Source: Eulemur rufifrons
Taxonomy: Eukaryota; Chordata; Mammalia; Primates; Lemuridae
Length of the DNA: 64,000 nt
Direction: 5' to 3'
Assembly: GCF_041146395.1 (NCBI RefSeq)
Contig: NC_091008.1
Location: forward strand, 3,733,501 to 3,797,500
The notes beneath the pieces are model-generated. The model worked only from the letters and a program-made list of their open reading frames with translations, did not search any database and had not been told where the DNA came from. Position 1 is the stretch's first letter; every line of letters starts with the position of its first letter. Below, piece after piece: positions 1 to 12,933 of the stretch. The position numbers and the translations under genes are program-made.

Positions 1-3000
1 AGCACCTGTTAACTTTCATATGCAACCGCATGGGTGGGGATAGTGTTACAACTTGATGAGCCAAGAGGAAACTCCTAGACACAGAGGAAAAAGACTCAGA
101 CATGGAGCTTTTAGGAAAACAACTGATCTGCCTCTTGTTTTATTAATATATCTGTGGCAAAATGCAAAACCGCTAATAAAGCACTTCTCACAATGCATTG
201 TAATTAGCGGTTTATGAGTCTGTCTGTCTTAGTGGTATGAGGTTCACAAAGTTAGGTAACACCTCTAATATCTTTATCTAGTATTTGGTGCCTGACACTC
301 TATCTTCAATTATTATTTATTAAACCAATGAAACAAATGAGTGCAAACAGAGTCTTCTTACATTGCATATTTGAAAACCGTATGTATGTGTGATTTTATT
401 TATATGACTTTATAGACATATATTTTATATAATATGTATTATAGGTGTATTTTTTTTTTTTTTTTTTTTTGCTTTGGTGCGTAGTAGAATAACATTCAGG
501 GTGATGGGCCATTTGAACAATTAAATGGAGATAAATCCAAGATTACCTGTCCAAGAGCTTTGAGAGTTTTTGAGACTGATGTAATGTGCCCTAAATGTTT
601 GTATCTCATTCTCTGTAGTGTTTTCTGAAATGTTTATAGACCCATACTTGCTCTCACAGTTTGACAAAAGAATGGGAAAGAACCCAAACTTTATTCATAT
701 TCATTCTTATGAAGTGAGAATGGAATTTATAGTTGTTCATGCACCTTGATATGAGAAGGCGGCTGGAACTATCTTACATTTTGTCTTGGAAGCCAACAGT
801 ACGTGACATCACTTCATCTGCTTCCCCCTCTTTCAAACACAGGCCAAAGAACTCAAGTTTAGGGCACTGTCAGAGAGTGCAGATCTGACTAGGATACACC
901 TGCTCCTCAGTTGGCTGCCTGTTCTTTAATAAAAAAGTTAAGCTTATTTGAGCACATTTCTTTCAGAACCTGAGAAGATGGGGTGGAAGTATCAAGGGAA
1001 CTTGACTTAGCTCACTCATCCTGGCCTTGGAGGTCTCAGAGCCCCTGTTCTTTGTTGTACTAAGACTGTGATTCAGTTGCCTGGGTGTTTTATCTCTTTG
1101 TTCTGAGAAAACTTGTTAAATATCTCCTAAGATGTATTTTTCTTATCACATCACATTAAGTCATTTTTCAGTATCCAGTAGTTTATTTGAGACTTTTCTC
1201 AGAGTCGCAAGTTGCTTATTTTAGCCGTGTTAGGGGTAAGTTGAATGGAATGTTCATAATATATACAGTTGGATTCACAACATCTACTTATTGCTGGAAT
1301 TGTAAATTACTTATGCACTTGCAATAAAATGTAAGCATTTTATAATAAGCATGGGTGCATATTAAGTTTTGGAATTCAATGTGATGATTGCCAGTAATTT
1401 TAAGTCTTAACTGTTATTAAATAGTACATGTAGCCCAAACTTTAATCATGTTGGGTAGAAGGGAGCACTGTGTGGATTTTGGAAGTGAGAATTCAAGTCT
1501 CTCCAGTTCATAGCTATTCGTAGCTACCCCGTACCCAGTCCCCCTTGGAAAAACTGGTTCTCTAGTCCATTTATTGTCCTTAATTATGTCAGTGGTCAAT
1601 ATCAATTTTCTAGCAAGACATCAAACAAGGTAAATGAGGACTCTTCTCTACATGTATCTATTGGAAAGCTTTTGAGGAGCTATTGAAGGGCCTGTTGGGC
1701 AAGGCCTTAATGAATGTAAGACGTGTTCGTTTTAGGAAGCTCATATACTTTCGCATTGTCAATATGGTGACATATAGTATTACTTTCATTTCAATCATGC
1801 TAGCTGGTGATGTCAGAGGGAATGCTGTCTGGTTGTCTGTACTGATCTATCTTTACTATGCACAAATATTCCATAATATTTTTCTAGAAAGTCAGAACAT
1901 TAATAAGAAAATTAACTCCTAAGGTGACACCAGGTTCTGGACGAGAGCACGTCATAACTGTTTGCTTTTGACAAGTAGATCTGCAGTAGAAATATATTGA
2001 TGCAGTATTGAGTCTTAATGGAGGAAAAAAGAAACTTTTTTTTTTTTTTAACAAAATGCCGTAAGACTTTTATGTTGCAGAATAATGATTTGTGGTAAAA
2101 TTGAGCAAAGTAAAGCAATTTTTATTGGATGCAGACTTGAACCCCAAGGATATTTTAAAGAGACAAGGGAAACAGTCGTGAGGAGATCTCTTAAACAGAA
2201 CTTCTTTGTCCAGGATCCATTGAGGAAGGCCAAATGTGTTACTTTGAGGGTTATATAAGAAAAATGGTAACCTCAACATTTCTGAGGAAGATAAGTGTTG
2301 TGTAAATGCTATAAATAATTTCTGTTTCTCAAAGCACCATATTTTTGGTTATTCTTGAAAATAAGTTTGTTTCACAAAGAAATAAATTTCCAGCATCCTT
2401 GAAAGTTTTATATTAAATTTTTGAATTTTGTCCAAACAGCAGCCTCAAGACTATAATTCTTGTGTTATTATATTTAATAGTAGTGAACTGGACCAGAGAG
2501 AATGGAATTGCCATTCACCACCATCGCCAAAGCCTGACGACCCTCAATTTGTTTTGCGTAAAGTGATCCCACTATTTACCAAATATTTCTATTAGGTACT
2601 GAGTCTATGTAATCCTTAGTCAACACTTGATTGGTAAGATTTAAAAAGAAAAACAAGAATTAAACCAGATTCCCAAACAGAGAAATTGATCTCTACTAGA
2701 CAGGCAGCATTGGGGGACTTTAGGAAGAATTGGGTATCTGAGGCGCTCCCCACTTCCAATTTGTTGAGCACAGCAGTGCCTGGTTGGAAAAAATGTCCCC
2801 ACAACACGTCCATGCCTCACGCGGTAATCCCTGCGGTGACCTGAGATGTTTCTGTGGCGGTGTGCTGCGCTCATCCCTGTTGCAGCCTTGAGCAATGGGT
2901 TGTATTTTATTTCAGAAGATTTGTTTTTCCAATGAGCTACTTAATAGCTACTTTGGCTCCCAGTACTATAGTAATGGTACTTATTTATATCTGCATAGTG

Positions 3001-3004
3001 TTTT
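1..3004. other. Single-copy AT-rich intergenic sequence
   Basis: Apart from the inverted repeat near its start and a 21-base T tract at 450-470, I see no gene or recognisable repeat here. Open frames are short and lack familiar protein motifs. Short T/A tracts occur, for example near 2037-2050. Confidence 0.5.
167..213. repeat. Nested inverted repeat (11-bp arms around a 12-bp palindrome)
   Basis: The arm AAACCGCTAAT at 167-177 is perfectly reverse-complementary to ATTAGCGGTTT at 203-213. The 25-bp spacer contains the perfect palindrome ACAATGCATTGT (190-201). Such nested symmetry is typical of a short non-autonomous DNA transposon or of a structured RNA. I do not recognise the family. Confidence 0.7.
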
Positions 3005-3195
3005 AGAGCAGCCGTCCTCGAAGTGTAGCTCCTGGTGCAGCATCAGCAGCATCACCAAGGAGCTTGTTAGAAATGCAAATTCCAGACCCCATCCAAGACC
3101 TACTGAATCAGACCCTCTGGGGGCGGGGCCAGCCACGTGTCACACGCCCTGCAGGTGATGCTGTTGCTCACTAGTGTCTGAGGACCATGCCTGAG
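3005..3195 (-). mobile_element. MER5A-type hAT-Charlie non-autonomous element
   Basis: The segment follows the reverse complement of MER5A. It has a 'GTCCTCGAAGTGT' start, the GCATCAGCAGCATCACC phrase, CTTGTTAGAAATGCAAATTC, then CCTACTGAATCAGA and CTCTGGGGGCGGGGCC. It closes near GTGTCTGAGGACCATGCC. MER5A is an inactive, mammal-wide 190-bp relic mobilised by Charlie transposases, and the length here is close to full. The terminal repeats are eroded. Confidence 0.8.
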
Positions 3196-3214
3196 CGTTT
3201 TCAAAGTGCTTTTG

Positions 3215-3370
3215 TTTTGATATTAGGTAGTAGGGTAGTGACTTTGTTTTTCGGAGGAAACTAAGGCTTGGGGAAGTCGATGGAGGTGCTCAGGCTCACT
3301 CAGATCTAAGTGACAGTTTTTGGACTTGAACCGTGTTCTTTTTGCTGTAAGTCTTGCCATTCTTTCCATC
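3215..3370 (-). repeat. MIR SINE fragment
   Basis: This is a decayed tRNA-derived MIR in reverse orientation. The GGAGGAAACTAAGGCTTGGG stretch matches the reverse complement of the MIR 'CCTCAGTTTCCTC' core, and TTGGACTTGAACCGTGTTC matches the end near the tRNA-like box B. It lies just downstream of the MER5A copy. Confidence 0.65.
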
Positions 3371-4899
3371 CCATGTTTGCCACCCTGGTCTGTTAAAGTC
3401 ACCCAAACTATGAGAGCTGGGGGTTGGGGAACAGATCCAGGCTCTCACCACACGATTTCACGATGGGGAATGTTGTCTGGATTTTAAGAGTAACTGGCTT
3501 ACTGGGGCAAGATCGCATTGCTGCTCTTTGGTGGGCAGGCAGGAAATACATGTCTTAGCGTAGCTGTGGTTCCTGGCTGGTCCAGGCAATCAATCAAGCC
3601 ACGTTCCTGGAGGTGCCACCCTGTGGACCATAGCTTTCTAGCGATACATCCGCTGCACTGGTCATGTTAGCTGTTACTGTATCTGAGCTTTTCTCATTGC
3701 GGTGGTGCTCAGGTGTAAGGGGCATTTGTGGCTTTGCACTGTGAGTGTGAACTTGCCTAAGCTGGGGCAATGGGGCACACAGTGCCCAGTAGTTAAAATG
3801 AAGCAGTTTAATTTATGACAGCATTTATTTGGAAAAACTGGTCATTATTTGCTTTCTGTGCTGATGCCACTTTGAAAACAGTCCTGACAAATTCTCATTA
3901 CATCCAAGTTTCTCTGACTTTTTCCCTTTTGATATTTTAACGAAAGAAAACTTTAAACACTAAGGAGAAAGGTAATCAAATTTCTCTGCTTATAAAACAT
4001 CAATTAGTATAAAGCTGCTTCCAAAAAATCTAAATTTTGCTCATGCACTAGTCCTTCTTTCTTTTGCCTCCATGGTATGTATCTTTTGAAATGTGAAATA
4101 ATTATTATGTTTCAGTGACCTGAGAATCTGTGACTCTTAAAGGAGCTTCCAGTTGTCCCGTCCTCACGGGGACCTGGACAGAGTGGATTTTCTGGCAGTG
4201 CTGAAGGACAGCACACACTGGGTGCGGCCAACCGGGGAAGCTCACCTGAGCTTGTGTCCGCACTTTTTATGGCCCAATCATGTCGTTGACCCGCCCGAGT
4301 GCGTGACCTTTGGTCTCCGGCCCCTCTGGAGGTGGCGTGGATACGGCCCAAAGCCCTCGTCATAAGTCACATTGTTAGAATGTCTGGTGTGGCCTAAAGC
4401 CCCCAGGTAAACAAAGACACTCTTCCTAGAGCTCACCTCCCAGGAGACAAGGGCAAAGGCCAGACCTCACTTTGGGTGAGGTTAATTCTTTTCTACATAT
4501 TCTGAAATTGAACCAGCTCAAGCCACTGACTATTTCATCCATTTCTTTTCCCTCACTCCTTGGCAAGGAGGGGAGTTGGTCCGAGTCACCCAGAGAGTGT
4601 CATAAAATGTGTGTTTTTGCCTCTTGTTAAATAGTTATCACGTTTGGATGATGACTTTCATCCCACTGTTTTATCGGTAAGGGACTGGTGCTGTCTTGCG
4701 GCAGCCTGGCTTCATCTTCCCAGCCCACGTTCGAAGGCAGGGAAGCCTCTGGCTCTCCTGCAGGAATCTGGGGCCCAGCCCAGTCACCCAGCCACACGGC
4801 TTCGCCCCGCCTTCTGTGTGTGACACCAGTGTTGCCCATCTGCGTCAGTATCACCTCCATTCTTCCCCCGAACGTGGCCCCCCACCTTCTCTGCTCTCC
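3371..4899. other. Intergenic sequence, no gene seen
   Basis: The stretch is mostly single-copy with moderate GC around 4150-4350 and 4700-4920. Overlapping open frames on both strands at 4627-4977 and 4688-4936 are GC-driven and show no recognisable domain. Confidence 0.45.
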
Positions 4900-4929
4900 C
4901 CACCACTGGTGTAGACGGACGCTGACTAG

Positions 4930-5110
4930 AAAATAACACATCACAATATATTTATTCTCGGCAAACTCGATAAGCAACTGGATTTGAAATTATTAGCGCT
5001 GATATATTTGCATGGAAAGTTATTGCTCTACCTTGTTCCGCTCACTTATTTAGCCAGAGTTTATGCATCTTCTGTGACATGCCCGGTTCTGCCATGCCCA
5101 CAAACATGCG
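4930..5110. promoter_or_regulatory. Candidate conserved non-coding block with an octamer motif
   Basis: This repeat-free stretch is rich in homeodomain- and POU-like words, including ATTTGCAT (the exact octamer, 5006-5013), AAATTATTAGCG and TTATTTAG. It has no open frame of note across most of its length. The texture resembles deeply conserved vertebrate non-coding elements. That is inferred from motif content only, with no alignment available. Confidence 0.3.
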
Positions 5111-7817
5111 TGCGATGCATCTCCTTTCTCTAGTGGGGAACTTTGTAGAACTACAGATGGCCTGGCCTCTTTATTCTCTGCTCTCCACCCTCTGTGTTCT
5201 GTTAGTCTTTTGGACGGGTCAGGAAGTGCGCGGAAGGTGGATGTATAGACACAAAGACTTTCCAGAATATCTGCTCACCTTTCCAACTGCCAGTTAGAAC
5301 TGCTGTTAGAAGTTTATGATATGAAGGAGGAGACAGACATAAACAAACAATCACAGCCTTCCAGGTGAAATACTAATAGAGGTATGTTCAAAATGTCACT
5401 AAATACATTCAAATGTCTGGCTAATAGTGTTGGAGTGGAGAAGCAAGGTAGACAAAAATATTCTTTATTAATTCCTCCAGTAAACGGCAGATTTTCTGGA
5501 AAGCTATTTTAAAAGAGAATTCAAAGGAAAAAAGATACATTTGGTAACTTTGAAAGCTTACCCATTTTTTTTTTGGTTGTTTTGTTTTATGAGCTGATGC
5601 TTGTCAGGCACATGGCCTGGGTCAATTTCTTGATTACATTGATGGATGAGTTATTATTGGTAGAGTTAGGTGTCCTAACCACGGACTGACAGATGGTTTC
5701 AAAGGAGGATAAAATTAGGTAGCTTTGACAAAAGTGGACATTTTAAAGATGCAGTTGTTAATTATGTAACACCACACATGGGCATTTTACTATAAGCAAA
5801 AAAAAAAAAAAGGGCTTTTATTTTTCATTAAAAAGAAATCTATATAGATGTAGCCCGGAGAGGATGAAAGTGTCGGTTTTTACATTTAAGGATTTGTGCT
5901 TTATGAGCCTTGATGTGTTAATGCTTCCTCCGGGGCTCTTCTGGATGAGCACATGGCGCAGGTGGCCCACTGGATTTATAGACACAATAACTGGGCTGGA
6001 AAAAAAGAGGCCAGAGAATTTGTGGTACGTGGGATGCAGCTGGCTTGGCCACTTAAGAGCCGACATGAGTTTTATGTGACAGAGCTACTTACAGAAAGTC
6101 AGGAGACACTATTTCCTGGGACCCTGACCCTCTGCTTTTTGCACTCTTCTCTTCCTTTGGCACAGACCACGGGAGGCTCTGAGGGCTGCTTTGTCAAACC
6201 CTGAAAGAGCCAATTAATTTATCATCGTTTATCATGTTCTGGAACTCCATGAAATGAACATCTGTTCAATGCAACTTCTCTTTGTAACACTCTGAAACTC
6301 GGGTGAGTTCAATGATTAAGGGGCTTGGAAACTTGGCAATATTAAAGCGCCTTTGTCTGAAGAAAGTTTCAAAAAGGCAGAGACCTAATGTTTGCAAAGT
6401 GGTTAGTTTATCATCTAACTTACAGACACGACTTATATATGCGCCATGTTTGTCAGGGTCAGAGGTGAGGTTCTTTGAGTAGAATTTCTTCAAGACTATG
6501 AGGACGGTTATTGCCAAACATTGTTCAGAATAAAAAGGAAAATGTTTTTAAAAAACACACATACCCACAATTTAAAACTTAAGAGGCAGAGAGTTGGCAA
6601 ATACTTCTATAGATTCAAGGTGTTCCCCTGCCAGTTTAATCCAAGCTGGGGCCATTCCGGCATCACTATTTCAGATAAGGGATCTAGGTGCTGGAAAGAG
6701 GAGAAGAGAGATGAAAACTTGAGAGAAATGGAGAGAGTTAAAGAGTGAGAGGTGAAGCAAGTGTAAATGAGAATAGGGCTTGATCAAGAGAAAAGAGGCA
6801 AAAATGTTGTTTTCCTTACCATTGCACGTTATTTGTGGGCAAGATAAGATGTCACTTTATTTTTTGTTTTTTCCTCTATTTTTTCCCAGCTACAAGTTTG
6901 AGCTGGGACTCTGTGTCCCCAGGGGAAGTTTGTTTAGAGAACAGAAAGTAGAAGTCATTTACAAACCACTTGTATTTTCGGGATTTTGTTTTCTAGAAGC
7001 TTGAGCACTTCGAGGAGAGAGACAGGAGCAAGGGCATGCCCTGAGGCTGGGTGGTCCTGGGAGGTGTGTGGGAGGTGTGTGCTCTCCACTGGGAGGTGGA
7101 GAGTCCTTTCACTTTCTCCCCAACACACAAGCTCCATGTTCCTCTGCTCTCTTTTCAAAATCTCACCCTTCCTCGAAGTCTCACATCAAATCTCTTCTAT
7201 GTCTCCATTGCTGCCCACCCAGTTTGTCCAATATCTGGCATATTTGCTGAGACAATGAAAGTCAACTCTGACTGCCTATTAGGGACCTTTAAGTCTTGCC
7301 CAAGAAGCAATAAGAAATAACTCTGCTGCTCAACTCTGAATCTGGGGTTCAGCGGGTGTGCCCCGAGTGGGCAACAGCTTGTCTTGCCCCCAGCCATCTC
7401 CATGTGGATCCCATGATTACGAGATTGTAGTCCAAGTGCCAGCCTTGAACCCCAGGCTGATTTGGGCCCTACCCTCACTGTTCCTTTTAATCCTCTATGT
7501 AACCCCAGCCACGCTGGCCGCGGCATTGCCTCGTTCTATCTTCCACTGCTACACCAGGTCCAAGATTCCACTTGCCCACTGATATCACCACTTCCCAGAT
7601 CACACCACTACGACACCACCTCTCAGGATGCACATCCTGGTGAGCCCACCTTACAGAACGCAGTGCACAGACTGGGTCCCCAGCTGGACTCCAGTTGAAT
7701 CGGACCCCAGTTCACTGTCTTCCCCTTAGGCACTCGGTTGGATTCTTGGTAATTCTGCTTGGGTCCAACTCTAAAGTCATTTCGCTTTTCAGAGTCAGAA
7801 TATCCTGGTTCCAAATT
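5111..7817. other. Intergenic sequence, no gene seen
   Basis: There is an A tract near 5801-5813 and an 11-bp tandem repeat of GGGAGGTGTGT near 7060-7080. The 7130-7700 part is pyrimidine-rich on the + strand and may hold a very old LINE fragment that I could not place. No coding region is supported. Confidence 0.4.
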
Positions 7818-8037
7818 CAGTTGACCCTTGAAGAACCTGGGTCTGAACTGTGTGGGTCCACTTACACGTGGATATTTTGCAACCAAATGCTGACGGGAGA
7901 TCCAATACCGGCGGGCCGCAAAGCCTGTGTTGAGGGAGGGCAGGTTCCGGGGCCGACTGGGGGCCGTGAGTGTGTTTGGAGTTTGGTATCCACTGGGGCC
8001 CTGGAGCCAATCCCCCGGGTGTAACGAGAGGTCACTG
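7818..8037 (+). mobile_element. MER8-type Tigger (Tc1/mariner-pogo) non-autonomous element
   Basis: The element opens with CAGTTGACCCTTGAAGAAC and GGGTCCACTTACACG. It continues through GGGCCGACTGGGGGCCGTGAG and TTTGGTATCCACTGGGGCCC, and ends CCAATCCCCCGGGTGTAACG...GTCACTG. This is the layout of MER8, a short internally deleted Tigger derivative of about 240 bp. A TA dinucleotide follows the 3' end, as expected for TA target duplication, while the 5' side now reads TT. Both ends are present, so the copy is nearly full length. Confidence 0.85.
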
Positions 8038-10189
8038 TATTTGCTTTTTCCTGCCAGCCCACGGTTCAGGTAGCTTCAGACCTTTTACCTGAGACTACGA
8101 AGATTATGAAATTATTGTGTCTTCCTTGACAAGTCCAACTTAATTATTAAATTTTTTTTGTGCCGTTTGTAATCCATTGCAAACTCCTGAAGTGCAGGAA
8201 TTATACATTATTATTATTTCACTCATTGTGGTAGTAACCATATTTTCTGGGAAAAGATCCAGATACATGATTTGATAAATTATACTATACTTTTAGGGTC
8301 ATAGCATGGATTATTTGAAATAGAACCTGACATTGCAGTCTGACTACTATGGTTGTCTTATTTATAGCATAGTTTCTTGCAGGTCATATTAAAAAAAAAT
8401 GTTTCTGGGTTAATACATATGAATGGTATATGAAATGTATTGGTTACAGAAGCATTTTTTTGATTCTGAAAAATCATAATTATTATCCTCAGGGAACTTT
8501 TTAATAAATTGCTCTGTTAAATTTTTTTTTTTTTCCTGAAAATTCTTAGCGTTTATATATTGTGTCAGGGAGACACTTTCCTTTCAATACGTAGAATAGT
8601 CTTTTCAATGTAGCACCTGAAGGGGTCACTCACACACAGGACAGTCTCTGGCTGTCCTGTAATACACCCTGTGATATGTACTCAAAATAGTCAAATGTCT
8701 TTGAGGGGTGGTGGAAACATTTCGTGTTGCTTCTGAGGGATAGAGCAGTTGAATTCTGTCTCGAAATAAAAGTTGTTTTACCAATGAGTGTGTTCAAACG
8801 TAGAAATTTAAGGAATATTCTTTTTGTCATCTCTAAAACGTTATTTTCTTGACATTTTTCTAGAAGCTTCTTTAAGGATAAGAATGAAACCTAGAACACA
8901 TAAACATTAGAGAGATTAGATTTTTCAAAGTCTTTTCAGACTTCTGCCCTCTTATTTTTTCATGGAGAAAGGATATTTTTAGGAGCAGGTGGGAAAGGTT
9001 ATAATTGCATAGGCATATATATTTTTTTCTAAATTTAAATTCACTTGCGTTTTTATAATCCAAAATGCAGCTCACGAAAATTTCTTCTTGCCTCATGGTT
9101 TATTACTGATTTCACTCTAGGCAAGAAGAATGAAAACAAGCAGCTCTTGGCAATTAGATGTTGCTATGATAAAATCTTTTCATAACACTGAGATTTTTTT
9201 CTCATTAAAAAATGGAACTGAGTAATTTCACGCCAAAGGGAATCCTGACACCTTGGGAATCCTGACACTTGCATGATTGCTGCATATTTAGTTTATTCTG
9301 TTTTTTTTTTAATACATGTTGCCTAAATATCCTAACAAATGATTATATGATAAAACGTCATATTGCTTCTGAAATGCTTTAAGTCCATTTATGAAAAAAA
9401 ACTAGGGTAGAAAGTCCAATTTTTCACACTTTCTCCGAGTGGGGCTTCTTTCTTTCTAAATTTAGGTTAGTTCGACATCTTAAAGTGGTTTTATAGAGAA
9501 AAATACGATCCCATTTCTAGGTCCCTTGTATCTGACACTCGCATTTTTTAGACAAGCGGTACTCATTGATTACCTCGAAAGTTTCTTTATGCTTTGTTAA
9601 TTTGATAGACCGGGCAATTTATTAGGTGTTTCCTGTTTTTAACTGCAGTCTGATTCCGAAGGAAATGAGCGAGTCCGTGGCACAGCAGATGAGCCTGTGT
9701 CTGATGAGAGCCATGTGGGCCAAGCACCCATTTTTCATAAGTGCTGTCATTTTACAGATGTACGACCTTTCTCTTCTCTCTTCAGAGGAGCAGGGGCTGG
9801 GGGAAGATAATGCACAGAGTTCATCTGAGAAACTCTCGTAGGCAGATACACAAATCATGTCGTGTAAACCAGAACAGGCGAAGGAAAACCTCACATCTCT
9901 TTTCCGAAGACAATAACAGATAGGACAGAGAGAGAGATGGAGTCAGGGATGATTAGGAAAACAGGGATGGTTAATGGATAACAGCAACGTGGCGCCACGC
10001 TGTTCATTCCATGTCATAAAGATATGAAGCCACACAAACAGAGGCCAGGTAAAAGGTCCCCAAATGGATGTCCAATCAATGCAGATGGGGATTTGTGCTA
10101 CGGGACTATTTGATGGAGAATAATGTGAAGCGTGGAGAAGTTACTCGGAGCAAATGAAGCTATTCTTTACTCACAAGTTGCAGCACACC
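8038..10189. other. Intergenic AT-rich sequence, no gene seen
   Basis: This is single-copy AT-rich sequence with T tracts near 8522-8534 and 9301-9311. It contains one 17-bp tandem duplication (9238-9270). Open frames near 9622-9923 on both strands show no known motif. Confidence 0.45.
9238..9270. repeat. 17-bp tandem duplication
   Basis: GGGAATCCTGACACCTT at 9238-9254 is followed directly by GGGAATCCTGACACTT at 9255-9270. The copies differ by one base, so the duplication is fairly recent or has been homogenised. Confidence 0.8.
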
Positions 10190-10336
10190 CAGGGCCGGCT
10201 TCACAGGTGTGCGGTGTGACCGGGGCAGTCACCAGGGCCTCGAGACAGGGGGCCCAGCACTTGGCTTAATGCTCTGCTGTTGCCCTGCATTTTCATTTTG
10301 CACCAGCTCCTGCAAGTTAGGTGGCCAGCCCTGGGC
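10190..10336 (+). mobile_element. Short DNA-transposon-like repeat, copy 1 of 3
   Basis: The copy starts CAGGGCCGGCTTCACAGG and contains GCACTTGGCTTAATGCTCTG, then GCATTTTCATTTTGCACCAG, and ends GTGGCCAGCCCTGGG. Related sequences occur at 28131-28290 and 31085-31168. Compared with the second copy it lacks about 40 bp in the middle. I recognise the words as a common old mammalian repeat, probably a hAT-type MITE, but cannot give the family name. Confidence 0.6.
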
Positions 10337-12910
10337 ATGCCTACTAAATTGTGGAGCTGTATTTCTTGTGTTTTCAGTACATGCCACTTTTAAATCCTAA
10401 AACCCCGCCTTCACATGGTCCTTGAAGCCAGTGTTAGTTCGAATGCTCATCCTGGTGCTCACCAAAGAGAGGCTCCCTCTTGCTCAGCCTCTGACCCACC
10501 TTTGCTTGCTCTAGGTCCCGGGGGTTTACTTGAGCAAGGCCAAATGTGATGAAAAGTGGAGGTCGGTTTCATCAAAACGCATGTTGAAGATAGGATGAAG
10601 ACAAAATTTATTTGAAGGTTGTTTTTCCTAAGTAGAATCAAAGTTCTTAGGTTCTCTAAACATGAACTAACATGCACACACACACATACAGACACGCACC
10701 CTCACACACAAATGTGCTCGTACAGATCTAGGAATAAGTTAGTGATAAAAATTATACATTAGTTTAAAAACACAATTTTGTTTTATAATATGAAAACACA
10801 CTGAACCAAGCGTAAAATTTTCATACGTATGAAGAGATACAGCTTCATAGCACCTCCTTGGGAAAATAAATCTCCACTGTATCCAGTCTTCATTCGGAAT
10901 AAATATTCTATAATATCATCACACCACTAAAAGGGGTTCAATAAGAGAGCTATTATTGTTTCCTCTTGCTGAATTATTTTCTAATAATGAGCTAGACCCT
11001 TTTGCGTATGCATTTAAACTAGGCGTAACAAGTGCTATAGTATGAAGTCAGTTTCTCATTTTGTTTTAGAGAATGATCTTGTTTGAGCCATCTACTTTAC
11101 TTTGTCCTATAATAAAATCTCATGAGATGTGAGTGTAACTGATGAAAGCCCAGTGAGTTATCTCCTCTGGAGCTAAAATAAGTTCCATTATTAAAGGGCA
11201 TTTTCTAACCTGGGCCTCCCGGCAGCAGTCTCCACCTCCAGTAAGCTGTAAAGTGTGCTGATGGCCTTCCTTCAGCCTGCTGTCTCTGATGCAAGAGTTA
11301 ATGTTTATTTTGGGGGGAACTACAAAGGCAGAATCTCTTTCACTTTAGTTGATCTTTTCCAGGAAAAAAAAAAAAAAAAAGATAACATGCTATCAAGCCA
11401 CACAGATTGTATCGAACGATAAATGTTGAGAGACTCCGATATCAATTAAATCAACCTCATGTATTTGTCTTAAAGAATACTCAATCCAAATGCTTTCTGC
11501 AGGGTCCAGATGCATCATTAAATGAGAGTTGCCAAGCAATTTCTATTTTACAAATCGATTCCATACTTAAATGGCGGTATATATTGAAAACACCTAAATC
11601 TATTACATAGTTTTTTTTTTGTTTATAAAGACCCTACTCGAACCCAAACTGTTAATTATTGCAGAGTCAATGGTGCAATTAAAGGCTGGAGAGATTTGTC
11701 TAGCGAGATAACAGAGAGAGGAAAACAAGGGACACAATCTCCCCACGGGCAGTTACATCACACTTGATGGCTTCTCGTGGGTGCTGCTGTGTTTGTTCCT
11801 TAGCAGAATGTCCTACCTGCCAGTCAATAGATAGGTCAAAATAAAGAGCAACCGCGATGTGCATCTGCCTGATTATTGGAAAGGAATACACCTCTCTGAA
11901 AGGCCTGGAAGATCCTCCTCTATCCAAACACCTCAAGCTCAACGCTTCCTCTTTAATTTCTCAGAAGCATGTCATTGATGGCAATATCACTATCCAATCA
12001 TTTATTTACTCAAAGATAAGGGACTGTAGGTAAACTCACTTGAGATAGACATAGCAATTCTTTTAAAAAACAGGTAAAGTTTTTCATAAGACTTAATGTA
12101 TAGAACAAGGATATATAAATATACATATATATAACAATGAGGATAAGTGTTTCGTATGCTATCCTTTTATTTCTGTAACAAAACTTGAAGGCTGTAAACT
12201 TGCAGCTACCTCTAGGGTGACTCTGATTTGTTTTAAGCATTATTTTGACATCTTTTCCATTACATATAAAAATTTGTTTCTTTAATTTTTATCTTCTCTA
12301 CTTCAATTTTTTTTTTAAAAAAATCACCTATTTCTAAAAATAATTTTTCCTCGCTTTCTTTTTTTTTTAAATGACAGTCAAGTTTTGTCATAACCTCTGA
12401 AGCCAAGGCATTTGAAATTGGATAAATTCTCTAATTCCTTTTTCTTTTACTTTACTTTTGAACTGTCTCTCACTTACGTGATCCCCTGTAAGAGCCCCCA
12501 TTGTATATTTGGCTTAGGCACGTGAACATGTATCTTTCAGCAGCTCTCTTGCCATCTTGATACAAGAGGCATTGATTAAAATATATCTGGAAATTAAGAT
12601 TTTTCTTCTTTTAATAGAGTATTATAATATAGTTTCTATACTTGACGTTAGAGATAAAATATTTTCATCTATTTGTTGAAATCTCCATAAAACACGTAAA
12701 GAGATGTAATGATAGATATAGTTATATAACAATGGCGATGTTTTGAATTGAGTCTCAAGTTGGGTCAAAAAGATGTTTAACAGATTTTCTGGATTTATGT
12801 AACTATCCTAACTATATACTGATACAGTCTTATTACTTGAAGGAAACATATTTCTTTGCCATAAAGATTAGAGATGATCTAAGAAAAGCATGACACAACC
12901 ACAGAATGAA
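10337..12910. other. Single-copy intergenic sequence, possible conserved parts
   Basis: I see no gene. The interval 10960-11700 is repeat-free and rich in homeodomain-type words (for example TATCAATTAAATCAACC near 11438 and ATCGATTCC near 11555), apart from a 17-base A tract at 11364-11380. That makes it a possible conserved non-coding stretch. T/A tracts recur near 12307 and 12360. Confidence 0.4.
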
Positions 12911-12933
12911 GGGTTGAGGGGGCAGGGGTTGGG
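12911..12933 (+). other. G-quadruplex-forming motif
   Basis: Four G runs (GGG, GGGGG, GGGG, GGG) are separated by loops TTGA, CA and TT. This satisfies the canonical G3+N1-7 rule. Confidence 0.7.

Noticed and set aside
167..213. MADE1 (Hsmar1-derived MITE)
   Set aside because: MADE1 ends in TTAGGTTGGTGCAAAAG-type repeats. These arms (AAACCGCTAAT) do not match.
4627..4977. 116-codon minus-strand frame opposite two plus-strand frames
   Set aside because: It is Trp/Gly/Arg-rich by GC composition only, and several overlapping frames in different phases cannot all be real.
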